From NCBI RefSeq assembly GCF_003316845.1, contig NZ_QMIK01000007.1, forward strand, positions 62,001 to 126,000: DNA of 64,000 bases, read 5' to 3'. Both the position numbers and the translations under genes were made by a program. A model generated the notes under the pieces. That model searched no databases, had not been told where the DNA came from, and was given only the letters and a program-made list of their open reading frames with translations. Of the stretch, positions 18,448 to 28,038 are shown piece by piece. Within the stretch, counting starts at the first letter, position 1. Every line of letters starts with the position of its first letter. Source of the stretch: Cognataquiflexum aquatile. GTDB taxonomy: Bacteria > Bacteroidota > Bacteroidia > Cytophagales > Cyclobacteriaceae.

Positions 18448-19483
18448 TCCTTTGAGGGATTTTTAAGTTGACAGCAAATACCTTTTCTTCTACTCTAGTT
18501 TCCAACAGGTCATTTCTTCCAAACATCAAATATAACCTCCTTTTGACAGCATCAAGGCCAAATCCTGTACCTTTTGCCTGTCCTGCTTCAAGGTCAAAAG
18601 GGTTTGTCAAAGACACATTCAGGTAATTATTTTTGATCTCAAAGTTTATGGTGATCAAAACTTCGCCTGTTACCCCATATAAACCATGCTTGATTGAGTT
18701 TTCAAGTAGCGGTTGTATCATCAAGGGTGGGACTTTTGCTGCCAATGCAGGTTCACCGATCTGAAATTCAACCCTTAATCTATGACCAAACCTAACTTTT
18801 TCAATATCAAGATACAGGTTAAGGTAATCCTTTTCTTCTGCCACAGTTAGCCAGTTTTGGTCATCTTTTTTGATAGTCCCTCTGAGAAATTCTGCCAACT
18901 GCAGCACCATTTCCCTGGCTTTCTCCGGCTGGCTTTTGATCAAAGAACTGATGGAATTCAGGCTATTAAATAAAAAATGGGGCTGAAGCTGCTGTCTCAA
19001 ATGATAAAGTTCAGCATCTTTTGCCATCTGATTTATTATTTCCTGACGCTCTTTGGTTTTGAGCTGGTCCTCGATTTTAGCATTGAATACCAAAAGAGCT
19101 GCCCAAGAAACAAATAAGATGAATGCTACCAAACCTTTGAGTAGCATGATATGATTTGCAAAATTTTGATATTCCGGTTCATCTGCCATAAAAATTCTGA
19201 GCAGATAATTCCCTGCAAATACCAAAGCCGCTGCGAGCATCCATCCAAGGTTCACGACCATCCATACCTGGGAATTTCTGGGGAGGTAATATTTGAATAT
19301 ATTTTCCATCAACCAAAACCCGAATAAAACCAATACGGAATGGATCGAGGCGTCTATGAGGGCAGGTTTTAATGGAAATCCATAAAAAGTAATCAGGTAA
19401 GCCAAAGCCACTATCCAAAGTAGGACAGCGGCCAAGGCTTTCAACCAATCAAAATTATTGCGCGAAATTAGATTTCTCAGCAT
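18440..19483 (-). CDS. LytS-type sensor histidine kinase
   Basis: A 347-residue membrane kinase with about four transmembrane helices in residues 15-135, a short coiled linker, and a His_kinase domain in which LQPHFLFNSLNSISSL carries the phosphoacceptor His169. The ATPase part shows PPLMIQPLLENSIKHG (N box) and GTGFGLDAVKRRL (G box). No extracellular sensor domain is present, so it probably senses a membrane signal or a partner such as the LiaF-like protein encoded 12 bases upstream. Confidence 0.92.
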   Translation of the reverse strand: MLRNLISRNNFDWLKALAAVLLWIVALAYLITFYGFPLKPALIDASIHSVLVLFGFWLMENIFKYYLPRNSQVWMVVNLGWMLAAALVFAGNYLLRIFMADEPEYQNFANHIMLLKGLVAFILFVSWAALLVFNAKIEDQLKTKERQEIINQMAKDAELYHLRQQLQPHFLFNSLNSISSLIKSQPEKAREMVLQLAEFLRGTIKKDDQNWLTVAEEKDYLNLYLDIEKVRFGHRLRVEFQIGEPALAAKVPPLMIQPLLENSIKHGLYGVTGEVLITINFEIKNNYLNVSLTNPFDLEAGQAKGTGFGLDAVKRRLYLMFGRNDLLETRVEEKVFAVNLKIPQRND

Positions 19484-19495
19484 CAGATAGCTTGA

Positions 19496-20284
19496 TTAGA
19501 AAGATTTGATCTCCAAGCCACCAAAAATGATAGATCCATATATTCTCAAAACTTTGGTTCCGTCGTTAGGAGTTTGCGGATACATTCTTTTATCCTCAAT
19601 TCCCGCAAAGATATTGGTGACATTGATCTGGAGGTCCCAATGTGGCGGCACCACCAATTTGACTCCGCCAAATGCCACTTCCACATTGATGATCGCCCCA
19701 TCGGCGAGGTCTGCCTGGGAAAAATCAATATCGGTTCCTCCGAAAATCGCGGAAACTTTCCCACCCTGAAAGTTTTTGGACAAAACTCTTTTTTGGATTC
19801 CTGTAAATAGAGCCTGGGCATTGATGGTGTCTCCATTATCGGTATATGGGATTCCCTGTGGCTTGGCAAAGGTGGCGGTGGACTGATCGGAGGTAGTTCC
19901 GAGTGGCTTATCTGACTTATTATATGTTTTGAAGAAATCCTCAGTGAATCTGTTCCTATCATTATTTCTCTTGAGAATCAAGAAAATCCCGAGTATGATC
20001 AATCCTATCGGAATCAGGAAAGGCTGGATTTCGTTGGGAATTCCAAGTTCTTTTTTGACTAAGAAGAATGAGCCAAACAACAACATAAATACTCCGAAGC
20101 CACTTTGGAAGTTATGTTTGATAAGGCTGACTACACCGATAGCGATGAAAATCATCGGCCATGAAAACACCCATGAAGGGAACCAAAAGCCAATTGCTTT
20201 CAATAACAACACCCCGCCGATCGCGAGAATGATAATGCCTGCTGTCAGGTCATTGTTTTTGGAGGAAAATTTATTCTTTGCCAT
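19496..20284 (-). CDS. LiaF-like membrane protein
   Basis: A 262-residue protein. Residues 10-110 form about four closely spaced transmembrane helices (for example GIIILAIGGVLLLKAIGFW and PFLIPIGLIILGIFLIL), followed by a cytosolic linker and a C-terminal beta-rich domain (about 165-262) with repeated aromatic/Gly turns such as VSAIFGGTDIDFS, VEVAFGGVKLVVP and YGSIIFGGLEIKSF. This is the LiaI/LiaF arrangement; in Firmicutes LiaF restrains a cell-envelope stress kinase. First gene of a three-gene operon with the kinase and regulator, so a similar inhibitor/sensor role is likely but inferred. Confidence 0.85.
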   Translation of the reverse strand: MAKNKFSSKNNDLTAGIIILAIGGVLLLKAIGFWFPSWVFSWPMIFIAIGVVSLIKHNFQSGFGVFMLLFGSFFLVKKELGIPNEIQPFLIPIGLIILGIFLILKRNNDRNRFTEDFFKTYNKSDKPLGTTSDQSTATFAKPQGIPYTDNGDTINAQALFTGIQKRVLSKNFQGGKVSAIFGGTDIDFSQADLADGAIINVEVAFGGVKLVVPPHWDLQINVTNIFAGIEDKRMYPQTPNDGTKVLRIYGSIIFGGLEIKSF

Positions 20285-20319
20285 GATTGAGATAATTTTA
20301 TTTATTGATTTGATGATGA

Positions 20320-20327
20320 CAAAGCTA
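20320..20327 (-). promoter_or_regulatory. Possible -7 element of the LiaF-like operon
   Basis: On the minus strand this reads TAGCTTTG, matching TAnnTTTG, 35 bases before the start codon. No TTG is seen at the right upstream distance. Confidence 0.35.
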
Positions 20328-20413
20328 TATCATGGGGTAAAAATATGGGCATTGTAATAGGCTATCACCTCCGGTTTCTCGGTGAATGAAGGAAATCGGT
20401 AGGTAAACGGAAT

Positions 20414-21097
20414 TTACTTATTCTTCCTTTGGATCAAAAAGTCGGCGTATGCCATATCCTCAGGACTGGTTATTTTTATGTTTTCCGGATTTCCCGAAAT
20501 CAATTCCACCTGCCATCCCTGATGCTCATAGACTGTGGCATCATCGGTAAAATGGTACAATTCTGTCACTTCAAATGCCTTTCTGATTTTTGACAGCAAA
20601 AAAGTCTGCGGTGTCTGCACCAATCTGAAATTCTGCCTTTCCTGAAAAAAAGACTTTCCATCATCCGTCAATTTTCGGAGGGAATCTTTCAGTGCGACTA
20701 CAGCTATGGCAGAACCGGATTTGTTGGCAACTTCAAAACTTTCCCTAATCACTGAAGGATTTACAAATGGTCTGACGCCGTCATGAATAGCAACTATCCC
20801 TTCTTCTTGAAATATGGATTCTAATCCATTTTTTACAGACTGGAACCGGCTGTTACCTCCATTCACAACCGAATGGGGGATTTCAAATTGATGTTGACCG
20901 CACAGATCAGCCCAATATCCAAAGTCCTTTTCAGGAATTACCAAGATCAATCGGATGTCTGGCAAGGTATTGTGAAAAACCTCCAGGGTATGCATAAGGA
21001 TAGGTTTTCCCCCTACCTCTAAATATTGCTTGGGGACCGGCGCGCCCATCCGGGTACCGCTGCCTCCTGCTACAATGATGGCGAACTTGTTCATCAA
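20414..21097 (-). CDS. ispD: 2-C-methyl-D-erythritol 4-phosphate cytidylyltransferase
   Basis: A 227-residue IspD of normal length. The nucleotide-binding N-terminus IIVAGGSGTRMGAPVPKQYL, the AIHDGVRPFV motif, VQTPQTF and FTDDATVYEHQG are all present. It couples MEP with CTP in the non-mevalonate isoprenoid pathway. Two adjacent start Met codons are possible (21097 or 21094). It lies downstream of queA on the same strand, but a terminator lies between them. Confidence 0.96.
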   Translation of the reverse strand: MMNKFAIIVAGGSGTRMGAPVPKQYLEVGGKPILMHTLEVFHNTLPDIRLILVIPEKDFGYWADLCGQHQFEIPHSVVNGGNSRFQSVKNGLESIFQEEGIVAIHDGVRPFVNPSVIRESFEVANKSGSAIAVVALKDSLRKLTDDGKSFFQERQNFRLVQTPQTFLLSKIRKAFEVTELYHFTDDATVYEHQGWQVELISGNPENIKITSPEDMAYADFLIQRKNK

Positions 21098-21170
21098 AGG
21101 GACGGATGGTCAAAAATTGAAGCTGATTTCTTTTCCATAATTCACGCAAGATGAAAAAATCATAATAAAT

Positions 21171-21198
21171 AAAAAAAGGCTCTCAGGAGCCTTTTTTT
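21171..21198. terminator. Terminator of queA
   Basis: A 12-bp stem (21171-21182 with 21187-21198), a 4-base loop and an aggctc core, with seven A and seven T residues at the ends. On the minus strand it follows the queA stop by 3 bases. The symmetric ends make it potentially bidirectional. Confidence 0.88.
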
Positions 21199-21201
21199 AT
21201 T

Positions 21202-22251
21202 TTAGAGAATCAACATGGCATCTCCATAGGAGAAAAACCGATATTTTTCTTTGATTGCTTCTTTATAGGCCTTCATCACCAAATCATATCCTCCAAATGC
21301 AGATGCCGTCATCAACAAAGTAGATTCTGGCAAATGGAAATTGGTGATCAATGAATTGGCGATTTTGAAATCATAGGGAGGAATGATAAACTTATCCGTC
21401 CAACCGCTGCTGACTTTCAACCGGTTATTGGCAGTTACAGAAGATTCCACGGTTTTCAACGTAGTAGTGCCTACTGCAACAACCCTCTTTTTGTTATCCA
21501 AAGCTTCATTGACCAAATCAACAGTCTTTTGAGGGATATCATAATTTTCAGAATCCATTTTGTGCTTGGTAAGGTCTTCGACATCAACCTGTCTGAACGT
21601 TCCCAATCCTACATGTAGGGTAATTGGACAAACTTCCACACCTTTTAATTCCAATCTTTTTAGCAAATGTGGAGTAAAATGAAGACCTGCCGTCGGTGCT
21701 GCTACAGCGCCTACATGCTTTGCAAAAATGGTCTGGTATCTTTCTCTGTCCTCGGCTTCGACTTTTCTCTCGATGAATTCCTTTAGGATGGGGGTTTCTC
21801 CAAGGGTGTCAATGGTTTTGTAGAATTCCTCATCAGAACCGTCAAATAAGAATCTGATGGTTCTTCCACGAGAAGTGGTATTGTCAATAACCTCAGCTAC
21901 CAAGTCACTGTCACCAAAATAAAGCTTGTTGCCTACCCTGATTTTTCTCGCCGGGTCAACCAACACGTCCCACAGCCTCAAATCTTGGTTAAGCTCTCTC
22001 AAAAGAAAAACCTCAATTTTTGCACCTGTTTTTTCTTTGTTTCCGTACAACCTTGCAGGGAAAACTTTGGTATCATTCATGACAAATACGTCACCGTCTC
22101 CAAAGTATTCAATGATATCTTTGAAAATACGGTGCTCAATCAGACCGGTTTTTCTATGGACCACCATGAGACGGGATTCGTCTCTATTGGGAGTGGGATA
22201 TAAAGAAATTAATTTTTTGGGGACGTCGAATTTAAAGTCTGATAACTTCAT
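21202..22251 (-). CDS. queA: S-adenosylmethionine:tRNA ribosyltransferase-isomerase
   Basis: A 349-residue QueA. Family motifs include [18 protein letters not shown] at the N-terminus, [28 protein letters not shown], the [15 protein letters not shown] motif and the C-terminal [15 protein letters not shown]. It adds the cyclopentene ring to preQ1-tRNA using the ribosyl part of SAM, in queuosine synthesis. No other queuosine gene is in the window. Confidence 0.97.
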   Translation of the reverse strand: MKLSDFKFDVPKKLISLYPTPNRDESRLMVVHRKTGLIEHRIFKDIIEYFGDGDVFVMNDTKVFPARLYGNKEKTGAKIEVFLLRELNQDLRLWDVLVDPARKIRVGNKLYFGDSDLVAEVIDNTTSRGRTIRFLFDGSDEEFYKTIDTLGETPILKEFIERKVEAEDRERYQTIFAKHVGAVAAPTAGLHFTPHLLKRLELKGVEVCPITLHVGLGTFRQVDVEDLTKHKMDSENYDIPQKTVDLVNEALDNKKRVVAVGTTTLKTVESSVTANNRLKVSSGWTDKFIIPPYDFKIANSLITNFHLPESTLLMTASAFGGYDLVMKAYKEAIKEKYRFFSYGDAMLIL

Positions 22252-22306
22252 AGGTTATGAATATGATATGCTAATTGCTTGGTCTTAATTTTAGATTTAA
22301 AAACCG

Positions 22307-22314
22307 CAAAGATA
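22307..22314 (-). promoter_or_regulatory. Possible -7 element of queA
   Basis: On the minus strand this reads TATCTTTG, matching TAnnTTTG, 56 bases before the queA start codon. A clear TTG at the expected distance is missing. Confidence 0.38.
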
Positions 22315-22374
22315 AAAATAAAAATCCCGAAATCTACTTATATTGCCAATTACTTTTAAAACAACTTCTAAGAC

Positions 22375-23619
22375 GTGATATTTCTAAAATTAACCTGGGA
22401 AAGCTTGAGGTTTGCGATGCAGGCCCTCAAATCCAACTTGACAAGAACCATTCTTTCTCTTTTGGGGGTGACAGTGGGGATTTTTGCCATCATTGCCGTA
22501 TTTACTTTGGTAGATTCTCTTGAAAAAAACATCAAGTCAAGTTTCAGCTTTTTGGGAAGCAATGTAGTTACAGTCAACAGATTCCAATTTGTGGGAGGAC
22601 CGGATTATCCTTGGTGGAAGTACTTTAGGAGACCATATAGCACCTACTCGGAATATGTATTCCTCAAAGATAAATTGAGAAATGCGGAAGCTGTGTCCTT
22701 TTCAGCAGGCGCCAACACCACAGTCCAATTTGGAAGTAATTCTTACAAAGGAACTAATTTGAGCGGGGTTTCATATACTTATAAGGATGTCTATGAAGTA
22801 CCTGTGCAATCAGGGAGATTTTTTACAGAATCAGAAATAAATGGTTCCAGAAACGTTGCCATAATCGGCGAAAAAGTGGCGAATACTTTATTTCCAAATT
22901 CGGACCCCATAGGAAAAGAAGTCAAAATCAAAGGCGCAAAATTCGTTGTAATTGGCCTTTTTGAATTAGAAGGCGAAGGTTTGTTTGAAATTGCCTCAAA
23001 AGACGAAGCGGTCATGATACCTTATGGCAGTTTTACGAAATTGTTTTTTGTAGGTAAAAATGGAATTGAACCAAGTATTGCTTTCAAAGGAATGGATAGC
23101 GATATCGGAATGGTGGCATTAGAAAATGAAATCATTGGGTCTTTGAGAGCCAAAAGAGGTTTGAAGCCTACAGAGGAAGATAATTTTTCTCTTAACAAAT
23201 CGGAGTTTATCATGAACACTATCGGATCTATATTTGACGTCATCAGTGCGGCTGGATGGGTGATCGGAGGGTTTTCAATCTTGGTGGGCGGTTTCGGGAT
23301 TGCCAATATCATGTTTGTATCCGTAAAGGAAAGGACCAACATCATCGGTATCCAAAAATCCCTTGGCGCAAAAAATTATTTCATTCTTTTTCAGTTTCTA
23401 TTTGAGGCCATTTTCTTGAGTTTGATTGGTGGATTTGCAGGAATCATAATCGTCTATGGTTTGACTTTTATTCAGTTGGGATCGTTGGAATTGGTATTGT
23501 CATTTAAGAATATAGTCCTCGGATTGGGAATTTCTTCCATAATTGGAGTTGTATCCGGAATAGTCCCTGCCACACTTGCAGCAAGGCTCGATCCTGTAGA
23601 AGCCATCAGGGCAACCTAA
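22375..23619 (+). CDS. ABC transporter permease, MacB/FtsX type
   Basis: A 414-residue permease that starts with GTG. It has one N-terminal transmembrane helix (about 25-45, SLLGVTVGIFAIIAVFTLV), a periplasmic MacB-PCD region (about 50-270) and three C-terminal helices with the FtsX signature (SVKERTNIIGIQKSLGAK). Such subunits export peptides, lipoproteins or antibiotics, or pass on a mechanical signal, together with a separate ATPase. No ATPase gene is adjacent, so its partner must be encoded elsewhere. Divergent from queA. Confidence 0.9.
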   Translation: MIFLKLTWESLRFAMQALKSNLTRTILSLLGVTVGIFAIIAVFTLVDSLEKNIKSSFSFLGSNVVTVNRFQFVGGPDYPWWKYFRRPYSTYSEYVFLKDKLRNAEAVSFSAGANTTVQFGSNSYKGTNLSGVSYTYKDVYEVPVQSGRFFTESEINGSRNVAIIGEKVANTLFPNSDPIGKEVKIKGAKFVVIGLFELEGEGLFEIASKDEAVMIPYGSFTKLFFVGKNGIEPSIAFKGMDSDIGMVALENEIIGSLRAKRGLKPTEEDNFSLNKSEFIMNTIGSIFDVISAAGWVIGGFSILVGGFGIANIMFVSVKERTNIIGIQKSLGAKNYFILFQFLFEAIFLSLIGGFAGIIIVYGLTFIQLGSLELVLSFKNIVLGLGISSIIGVVSGIVPATLAARLDPVEAIRAT

Positions 23620-23641
23620 ATTAGGTGACTAAAAAAAATAA

Positions 23642-23674
23642 AAGCCCCCATAAAATTTAATTTTATGGGGGCTT
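23642..23674. terminator. Convergent terminator between the permease gene and recA
   Basis: A 14-bp stem, aagcccccataaaa (23642-23655) with its complement (23661-23674), and a 5-base loop, placed between two convergent stop codons. A-rich sequence on the left and T-rich sequence on the right allow use in both directions. Confidence 0.85.
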
Positions 23675-23711
23675 ATTTATGCGACAAATCAAGAGGATGA
23701 AACCCCTTGGA

Positions 23712-24743
23712 CTATTCTTCTCCTTTTTCCTCTTTCAAAGCGACAACTCCCAAACCGGCTTTCTCCTTAATTTTCTTTTCGAGTTCTTCCATCAGCTCGG
23801 GATTGTCCAGCAAAATCGCTTTTACTGAATCTCTTCCCTGTCCCAATTTGTTTCCTTCATAAGAGAACCAAGAACCTGCTTTCTTGATGATTTCAAATTC
23901 AACACCGATATCAATGATTTCACCTACTTTGGAAATCCCCTGACCATACATGATGTCAAATTCCACTACTTTGAAAGGTGGTGCAACTTTGTTTTTTACG
24001 ACTTTCACCTTTGTTCTATTTCCCAAAATATTGTCCGCACCTTCTTTGATCTGTCCGATTCTTCGGATGTCAAGTCTGACAGAAGCATAGAATTTTAGGG
24101 CGTTACCACCGGTAGTGGTTTCAGGATTGCCAAACATCACACCTATTTTGTCCCTCAATTGGTTGATGAATACACAAGCACAACCTGTTTTATTGATCGC
24201 TCCGGTCAATTTTCTCAATGCCTGCGACATCAATCTTGCCTGAAGCCCCATTTTGCTGTCACCCATTTCACCTTCCAGTTCGCCCTTTGGCACCAAAGCA
24301 GCAACAGAGTCAATCACGATGATATCAATGGCTCCTGAACGGATCAAGTGCTCTGCAATCTCCAATGCCTGCTCGCCGTTATCAGGTTGGGAAATCAGCA
24401 AGTTCTCGGTATCGATCCCGAGCTTTTCGGCATAACTTTTATCAAATGCATGTTCAGCATCAATGAATGCGGCAAGACCTCCGGCTTTTTGAGCTTCAGC
24501 GATGCAGTGAAGGGTCAGGGTTGTTTTACCCGAAGATTCAGGACCGTATATTTCTGTTACCCTTCCGCGTGGGATTCCACCGATACCCAAAGCCATGTCC
24601 AAGCCCAAAGAACCGGTGGAAATAGCCGGAATATCCTGTACCTTGTTGTCACTCAATTTCATGACAGTACCTTTGCCGTAGGTTTTTTCTAGCTTGTCTA
24701 TGGTAAGCTGAAGTGCTTTTAATTTTTCAGTGTTTACGCTCAT
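23712..24743 (-). CDS. recA: Recombinase RecA
   Basis: A 343-residue RecA. Walker A is GPESSGKTT (67-75), and the MAW motif region [16 protein letters not shown], the L1/L2 loop region ([20 protein letters not shown] and [18 protein letters not shown]) and the acidic C-terminal tail are all present. It drives homologous recombination and repair. It is monocistronic; no lexA or recX gene is adjacent and no LexA-like box was recognised upstream. Confidence 0.98.
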   Translation of the reverse strand: MSVNTEKLKALQLTIDKLEKTYGKGTVMKLSDNKVQDIPAISTGSLGLDMALGIGGIPRGRVTEIYGPESSGKTTLTLHCIAEAQKAGGLAAFIDAEHAFDKSYAEKLGIDTENLLISQPDNGEQALEIAEHLIRSGAIDIIVIDSVAALVPKGELEGEMGDSKMGLQARLMSQALRKLTGAINKTGCACVFINQLRDKIGVMFGNPETTTGGNALKFYASVRLDIRRIGQIKEGADNILGNRTKVKVVKNKVAPPFKVVEFDIMYGQGISKVGEIIDIGVEFEIIKKAGSWFSYEGNKLGQGRDSVKAILLDNPELMEELEKKIKEKAGLGVVALKEEKGEE

Positions 24744-24923
24744 ATTTGAATATTTTCAAAACTTTGATTTGAATTTGTTAAATTATTGGTTGATAATTGG
24801 AGACCGAACACTTCAAAAAAGGATTACGTATTTATACTTTGTGGCACCAAGAATCCGTATTATTAAATATATCGCTAATATTGAAATAAGAATTGAAAAC
24901 CTTTTGGTAGAACAGAAAAATTA

Positions 24924-25712
24924 ATGAAAAAACGGTTTAAAAAGTCAGTAATTGTCTCAATATTTTTTCTTTTGGGATGGTATTCTGGTTTTGCTCAAAA
25001 AAATACTGCTTTTCAAAAAGGTGAAGAACTGCTGTTTAAGGTTACTTATGGTTTCTTTGATGCAGCAGAAGCAAGGATGGTGGTCAATCCCGAAATTTCA
25101 ACTATCAATGAAATACCCACTTACAAAATCGATGTTTTTGGTCAAACTTTGGGGGTTTTCAAGCTTTTCTATGTAAATGACAACTGGGGCAGCTATTTGG
25201 ATACAACCAAAATAATCCCCTACCATTCTTACCGACATATCGAAGAAGGACGGTACCGCAAACATGAAAGGGTCAACTTTGACCATAAAAAGAAAAATGC
25301 CCATGTGAAGTTATACGACAGGGATAACCAAAATGTCATCGACACGAAAGATTATAAGATCCCAGCGCAGGTCCAGGATATAGTTAGTGGATTTTACTAC
25401 TTAAGAACGATAGATTTTAAAAAATACAAACCCGGCGACACCATTCACCTTGTGGGTTTCTTTGACAAAGAGATATATAACGTAAAATTAATATTCAAGA
25501 AAAAGGAATGGATAGAAACAAGCATAGGGAAGTTTGAATCTTATGTCCTAGTGCCCGAAATTCCTAAAAACAAATTATTCAGAGGAGATCAGCCCGTCAC
25601 TGTATGGGTGTCTGGGGACAAAAATAAAATCCCGCTGAGGATAAAAGCAAAGTTGATGATCGGATCTTTGGATATGGAAATCATGGAAGCCAAAAATTTG
25701 CGTAACAATTGA
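24924..25712 (+). CDS. DUF3108 domain protein, exported
   Basis: A 262-residue protein with a signal peptide (residues 1-24, ending GFAQ). The DUF3108 pattern is visible: FQKGEELLFKVTYGFFDAAE near the N-terminus, then beta-strand-rich sequence with YYLRTIDFKKYKPGDTI and VWVSGDKNKIPLRIKAKLMIG. It is probably a periplasmic or outer-membrane-facing beta-sheet protein; function is unknown. It is followed after 150 bases by the PhoB/PhoR-like pair on the same strand, with no clear link. Confidence 0.85.
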   Translation: MKKRFKKSVIVSIFFLLGWYSGFAQKNTAFQKGEELLFKVTYGFFDAAEARMVVNPEISTINEIPTYKIDVFGQTLGVFKLFYVNDNWGSYLDTTKIIPYHSYRHIEEGRYRKHERVNFDHKKKNAHVKLYDRDNQNVIDTKDYKIPAQVQDIVSGFYYLRTIDFKKYKPGDTIHLVGFFDKEIYNVKLIFKKKEWIETSIGKFESYVLVPEIPKNKLFRGDQPVTVWVSGDKNKIPLRIKAKLMIGSLDMEIMEAKNLRNN

Positions 25713-25863
25713 TTAATGGCTATTTAATATTTAAATAACATTAGACGGCTGAATAAAAATTTTATGTTGTGTTTGGTGCCTTTGACATCATTAAAACATT
25801 TTTTTGTAATGGCTTTTTATAAATTAGCATCACATTAGCGCAAATATAACCCGCTATTTTACC

Positions 25864-26553
25864 ATGAGTGACAAACAAAAAGTCAAAATACTGGTCGTTG
25901 ACGATGAACCAGACATCGTAGATATTCTAACATACAACCTCAAAAAAGAAGGATATGATGTCGAATCCGCGGAGGATGGTATAAAAGCCGTAAAAATTGC
26001 TGCCAAATTTCATCCGGACGTCATTCTGCTTGACATCATGATGCCAAATCAAGACGGCGTAGAAACATGCCGTCAAATCAGAGATATCCCAGAACTCAAA
26101 GGAACATTTATCATATTTCTTACCGCAAGAGCTGAAGAATATTCTGAAGTAGCTGCTTTTGATGTCGGTGCTGATGATTACATCACCAAGCCGATCAAAC
26201 CAAGAGCGCTCATGAGTAGGATTGCGGCACTCTTCAGAAGGGAATCCAAAAAAGAAAATGAAGTCGCCCAAATTAAAATCAAAGACCTTATCATTGACAG
26301 GACAAGCTATACAATAGATAAAAACGGCAAAACCATCACCCTTCCCAAAAAAGAATTTGAACTCCTTTATTTTCTAGCCAAAAACCCAAATATAGTTTTC
26401 AGTAGAGATGATTTATTGCAGAATATCTGGGGAACAGATGTATTTGTATTGGCAAGAACTGTCGATGTCCACATCAGAAAAGTCCGTGAAAAAATTGGGG
26501 AAGATTACATCACCACTGTGAAAGGAGTGGGTTATAAATTCGAATTGAATTAA
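25864..26553 (+). CDS. OmpR/PhoB family response regulator
   Basis: A 229-residue regulator: an N-terminal receiver domain with Asp13-Asp14 (VVDDEPD), phosphoacceptor Asp57 (VILLDIMMPN) and Lys in YITKPIKP, then a C-terminal winged helix (about 130-228, FELLYFLAKNPNIVFSRDDL and TVDVHIRKVREKIG). The kinase gene starts 2 bases after its stop. Resembles PhoB, but phosphate control is not shown by the sequence and no pst or phoU gene is nearby. Confidence 0.93.
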   Translation: MSDKQKVKILVVDDEPDIVDILTYNLKKEGYDVESAEDGIKAVKIAAKFHPDVILLDIMMPNQDGVETCRQIRDIPELKGTFIIFLTARAEEYSEVAAFDVGADDYITKPIKPRALMSRIAALFRRESKKENEVAQIKIKDLIIDRTSYTIDKNGKTITLPKKEFELLYFLAKNPNIVFSRDDLLQNIWGTDVFVLARTVDVHIRKVREKIGEDYITTVKGVGYKFELN

Positions 26554-26555
26554 GT

Positions 26556-27638
26556 ATGCTCACCACATCGAGGGGTATTTCATTGATTTTGGCTTTGGCA
26601 ATTTCTGCCCTGACAATCGCATTTTTATTACTATTGGATGATGCGAGTCCCACTGTTTTGATTGTGGCTGGGAGTATTTCTTTTTCAGCCTCGTACATAT
26701 TGACGAACATCACCCTAGAGTTTTTGGTGTTCAAAGAAATCAGCGGCATCTACAATGTCTTGGAAAAAATCCAAAAGAAGGACTACTCCAACATCCCAGA
26801 AAAATCCGATAAGTTGTCTATTTCTCCCTTGAGAAAAATAAACACCTCGATCAATACCTACGCCCAGACGAAGAATAAAGAAATCGAAGCTCTGCAAAAG
26901 AATGCTGTTTTCAGACGAGAATTCATTGCCGACATTTCGCATGAATTGAAAACTCCGATTTTTGCGGCACAGGGTTACATACATACCCTGCTCGATGGCG
27001 CTGTGGATGACAAATCCGTCAGGCTGAAGTTTCTCAAGCGGGCTGCAAAAAGCCTCAATGCGTTGGACAAACTTGTCCAGGATCTTCTCACTCTCAACCA
27101 AATGGAAAGCGGTGTGGTCAAATTCCATTTTGAAACTTTCGATTTAAAGGATTTGATCCATGAAGTCATCGAGGACTTGGAGCATAAAGCGGCAAAGCGG
27201 GACATGTTGATCCGGTTCTTTTATGACAAAGAAAAATCCTTCAAAACGGTCGCAGATAAAGAGAAAATCTTCCGGGTTTGCCAAAACCTCATTTCCAATG
27301 CCCTTAAATACAATAATGACGGCGGCGAGGTGGAAGTACACCTCAAAACCCACAAAACCCATGTAACAGTTGATGTCAAAGACAACGGCAAAGGAATTCC
27401 TCCGGAAGACCTGAAACGAATTTTTGAAAGATTTTACAGAGTGGAAAAAAGCAGGTCCCGCGAACGAGGCGGCACCGGACTCGGACTCGCAATCGTCAAA
27501 CATATCCTGGAAGGGCATAAAAGCAAGATATCTGTCAGCAGTACTTTGGGCAAAGGCTCCATATTCAGTTTTGAATTGCCACTAGAAAAAGCTCCGGTAA
27601 ATACTGTCCTAAAAACCCTGAATTCCTTGTTTGTCTAA
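26556..27638 (+). CDS. PhoR-like sensor histidine kinase
   Basis: A 360-residue kinase with two N-terminal transmembrane helices (about 8-28 and 32-55), a short HAMP-like/coiled linker, a HisKA domain with FIADISHELKTPIFAAQGY (His129) and an HATPase domain with N box NLISNALKYN, G1 DVKDNGKGIP and G2 RGGTGLGLAIVKHIL. The short region between the helices leaves no large periplasmic sensor. Transcribed with the response regulator 2 bases upstream; together they form one two-component system. Confidence 0.93.
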   Translation: MLTTSRGISLILALAISALTIAFLLLLDDASPTVLIVAGSISFSASYILTNITLEFLVFKEISGIYNVLEKIQKKDYSNIPEKSDKLSISPLRKINTSINTYAQTKNKEIEALQKNAVFRREFIADISHELKTPIFAAQGYIHTLLDGAVDDKSVRLKFLKRAAKSLNALDKLVQDLLTLNQMESGVVKFHFETFDLKDLIHEVIEDLEHKAAKRDMLIRFFYDKEKSFKTVADKEKIFRVCQNLISNALKYNNDGGEVEVHLKTHKTHVTVDVKDNGKGIPPEDLKRIFERFYRVEKSRSRERGGTGLGLAIVKHILEGHKSKISVSSTLGKGSIFSFELPLEKAPVNTVLKTLNSLFV

Positions 27639-27654
27639 ATACCTGATCTCTTGG

Positions 27655-28038
27655 TCAGGCTACAAATTGGGCAAAAAGTTCATCCAACGTTTTATTCAAA
27701 TCATCCGAAAGCCCGCCATGCGGCCTTGAGGTCTGTATCATGGAACTCCGCTGCGCTGTCAGCCACCTGAATCTTGAAGCAGGATCCATCTCAGCTATAG
27801 GACTACCGGATTTTGTTCCCTCACAAATTTTGGTAAATGAGTCCAAATAATCGCGTAGCAATTCCAAATCCACTTCAGGATCCAAAGCCAACAACTTTCC
27901 TTCTTCTAGATGTATTTTGCTTTCTAGGAATTTCTCTTTTTTAGAACATAGAATTACGCCCACATTGACAAACTCCTCACGCTCCACCCGTGGCACTACA
28001 CGGATGACCGCATACTCATATAAGTGTTTGCCTTGCAT
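27655..28038 (-). CDS. DUF3037 protein, partner of the HipA-like kinase
   Basis: A 127-residue protein with the DUF3037 pattern YEYAVIRVVPRVEREEFVNV and VGVILCSKKEKFLESKI. It has no known catalytic motif. Its start lies inside the end of the HipA-like gene (23-base overlap), and this pairing with a HipA-type kinase recurs in bacteria, so the two products probably act together, perhaps as a modulator/kinase pair. Whether the pair is a toxin-antitoxin system is unproven. It converges on the PhoR-like gene with only 16 bases between them. Confidence 0.85.
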   Translation of the reverse strand: MQGKHLYEYAVIRVVPRVEREEFVNVGVILCSKKEKFLESKIHLEEGKLLALDPEVDLELLRDYLDSFTKICEGTKSGSPIAEMDPASRFRWLTAQRSSMIQTSRPHGGLSDDLNKTLDELFAQFVA

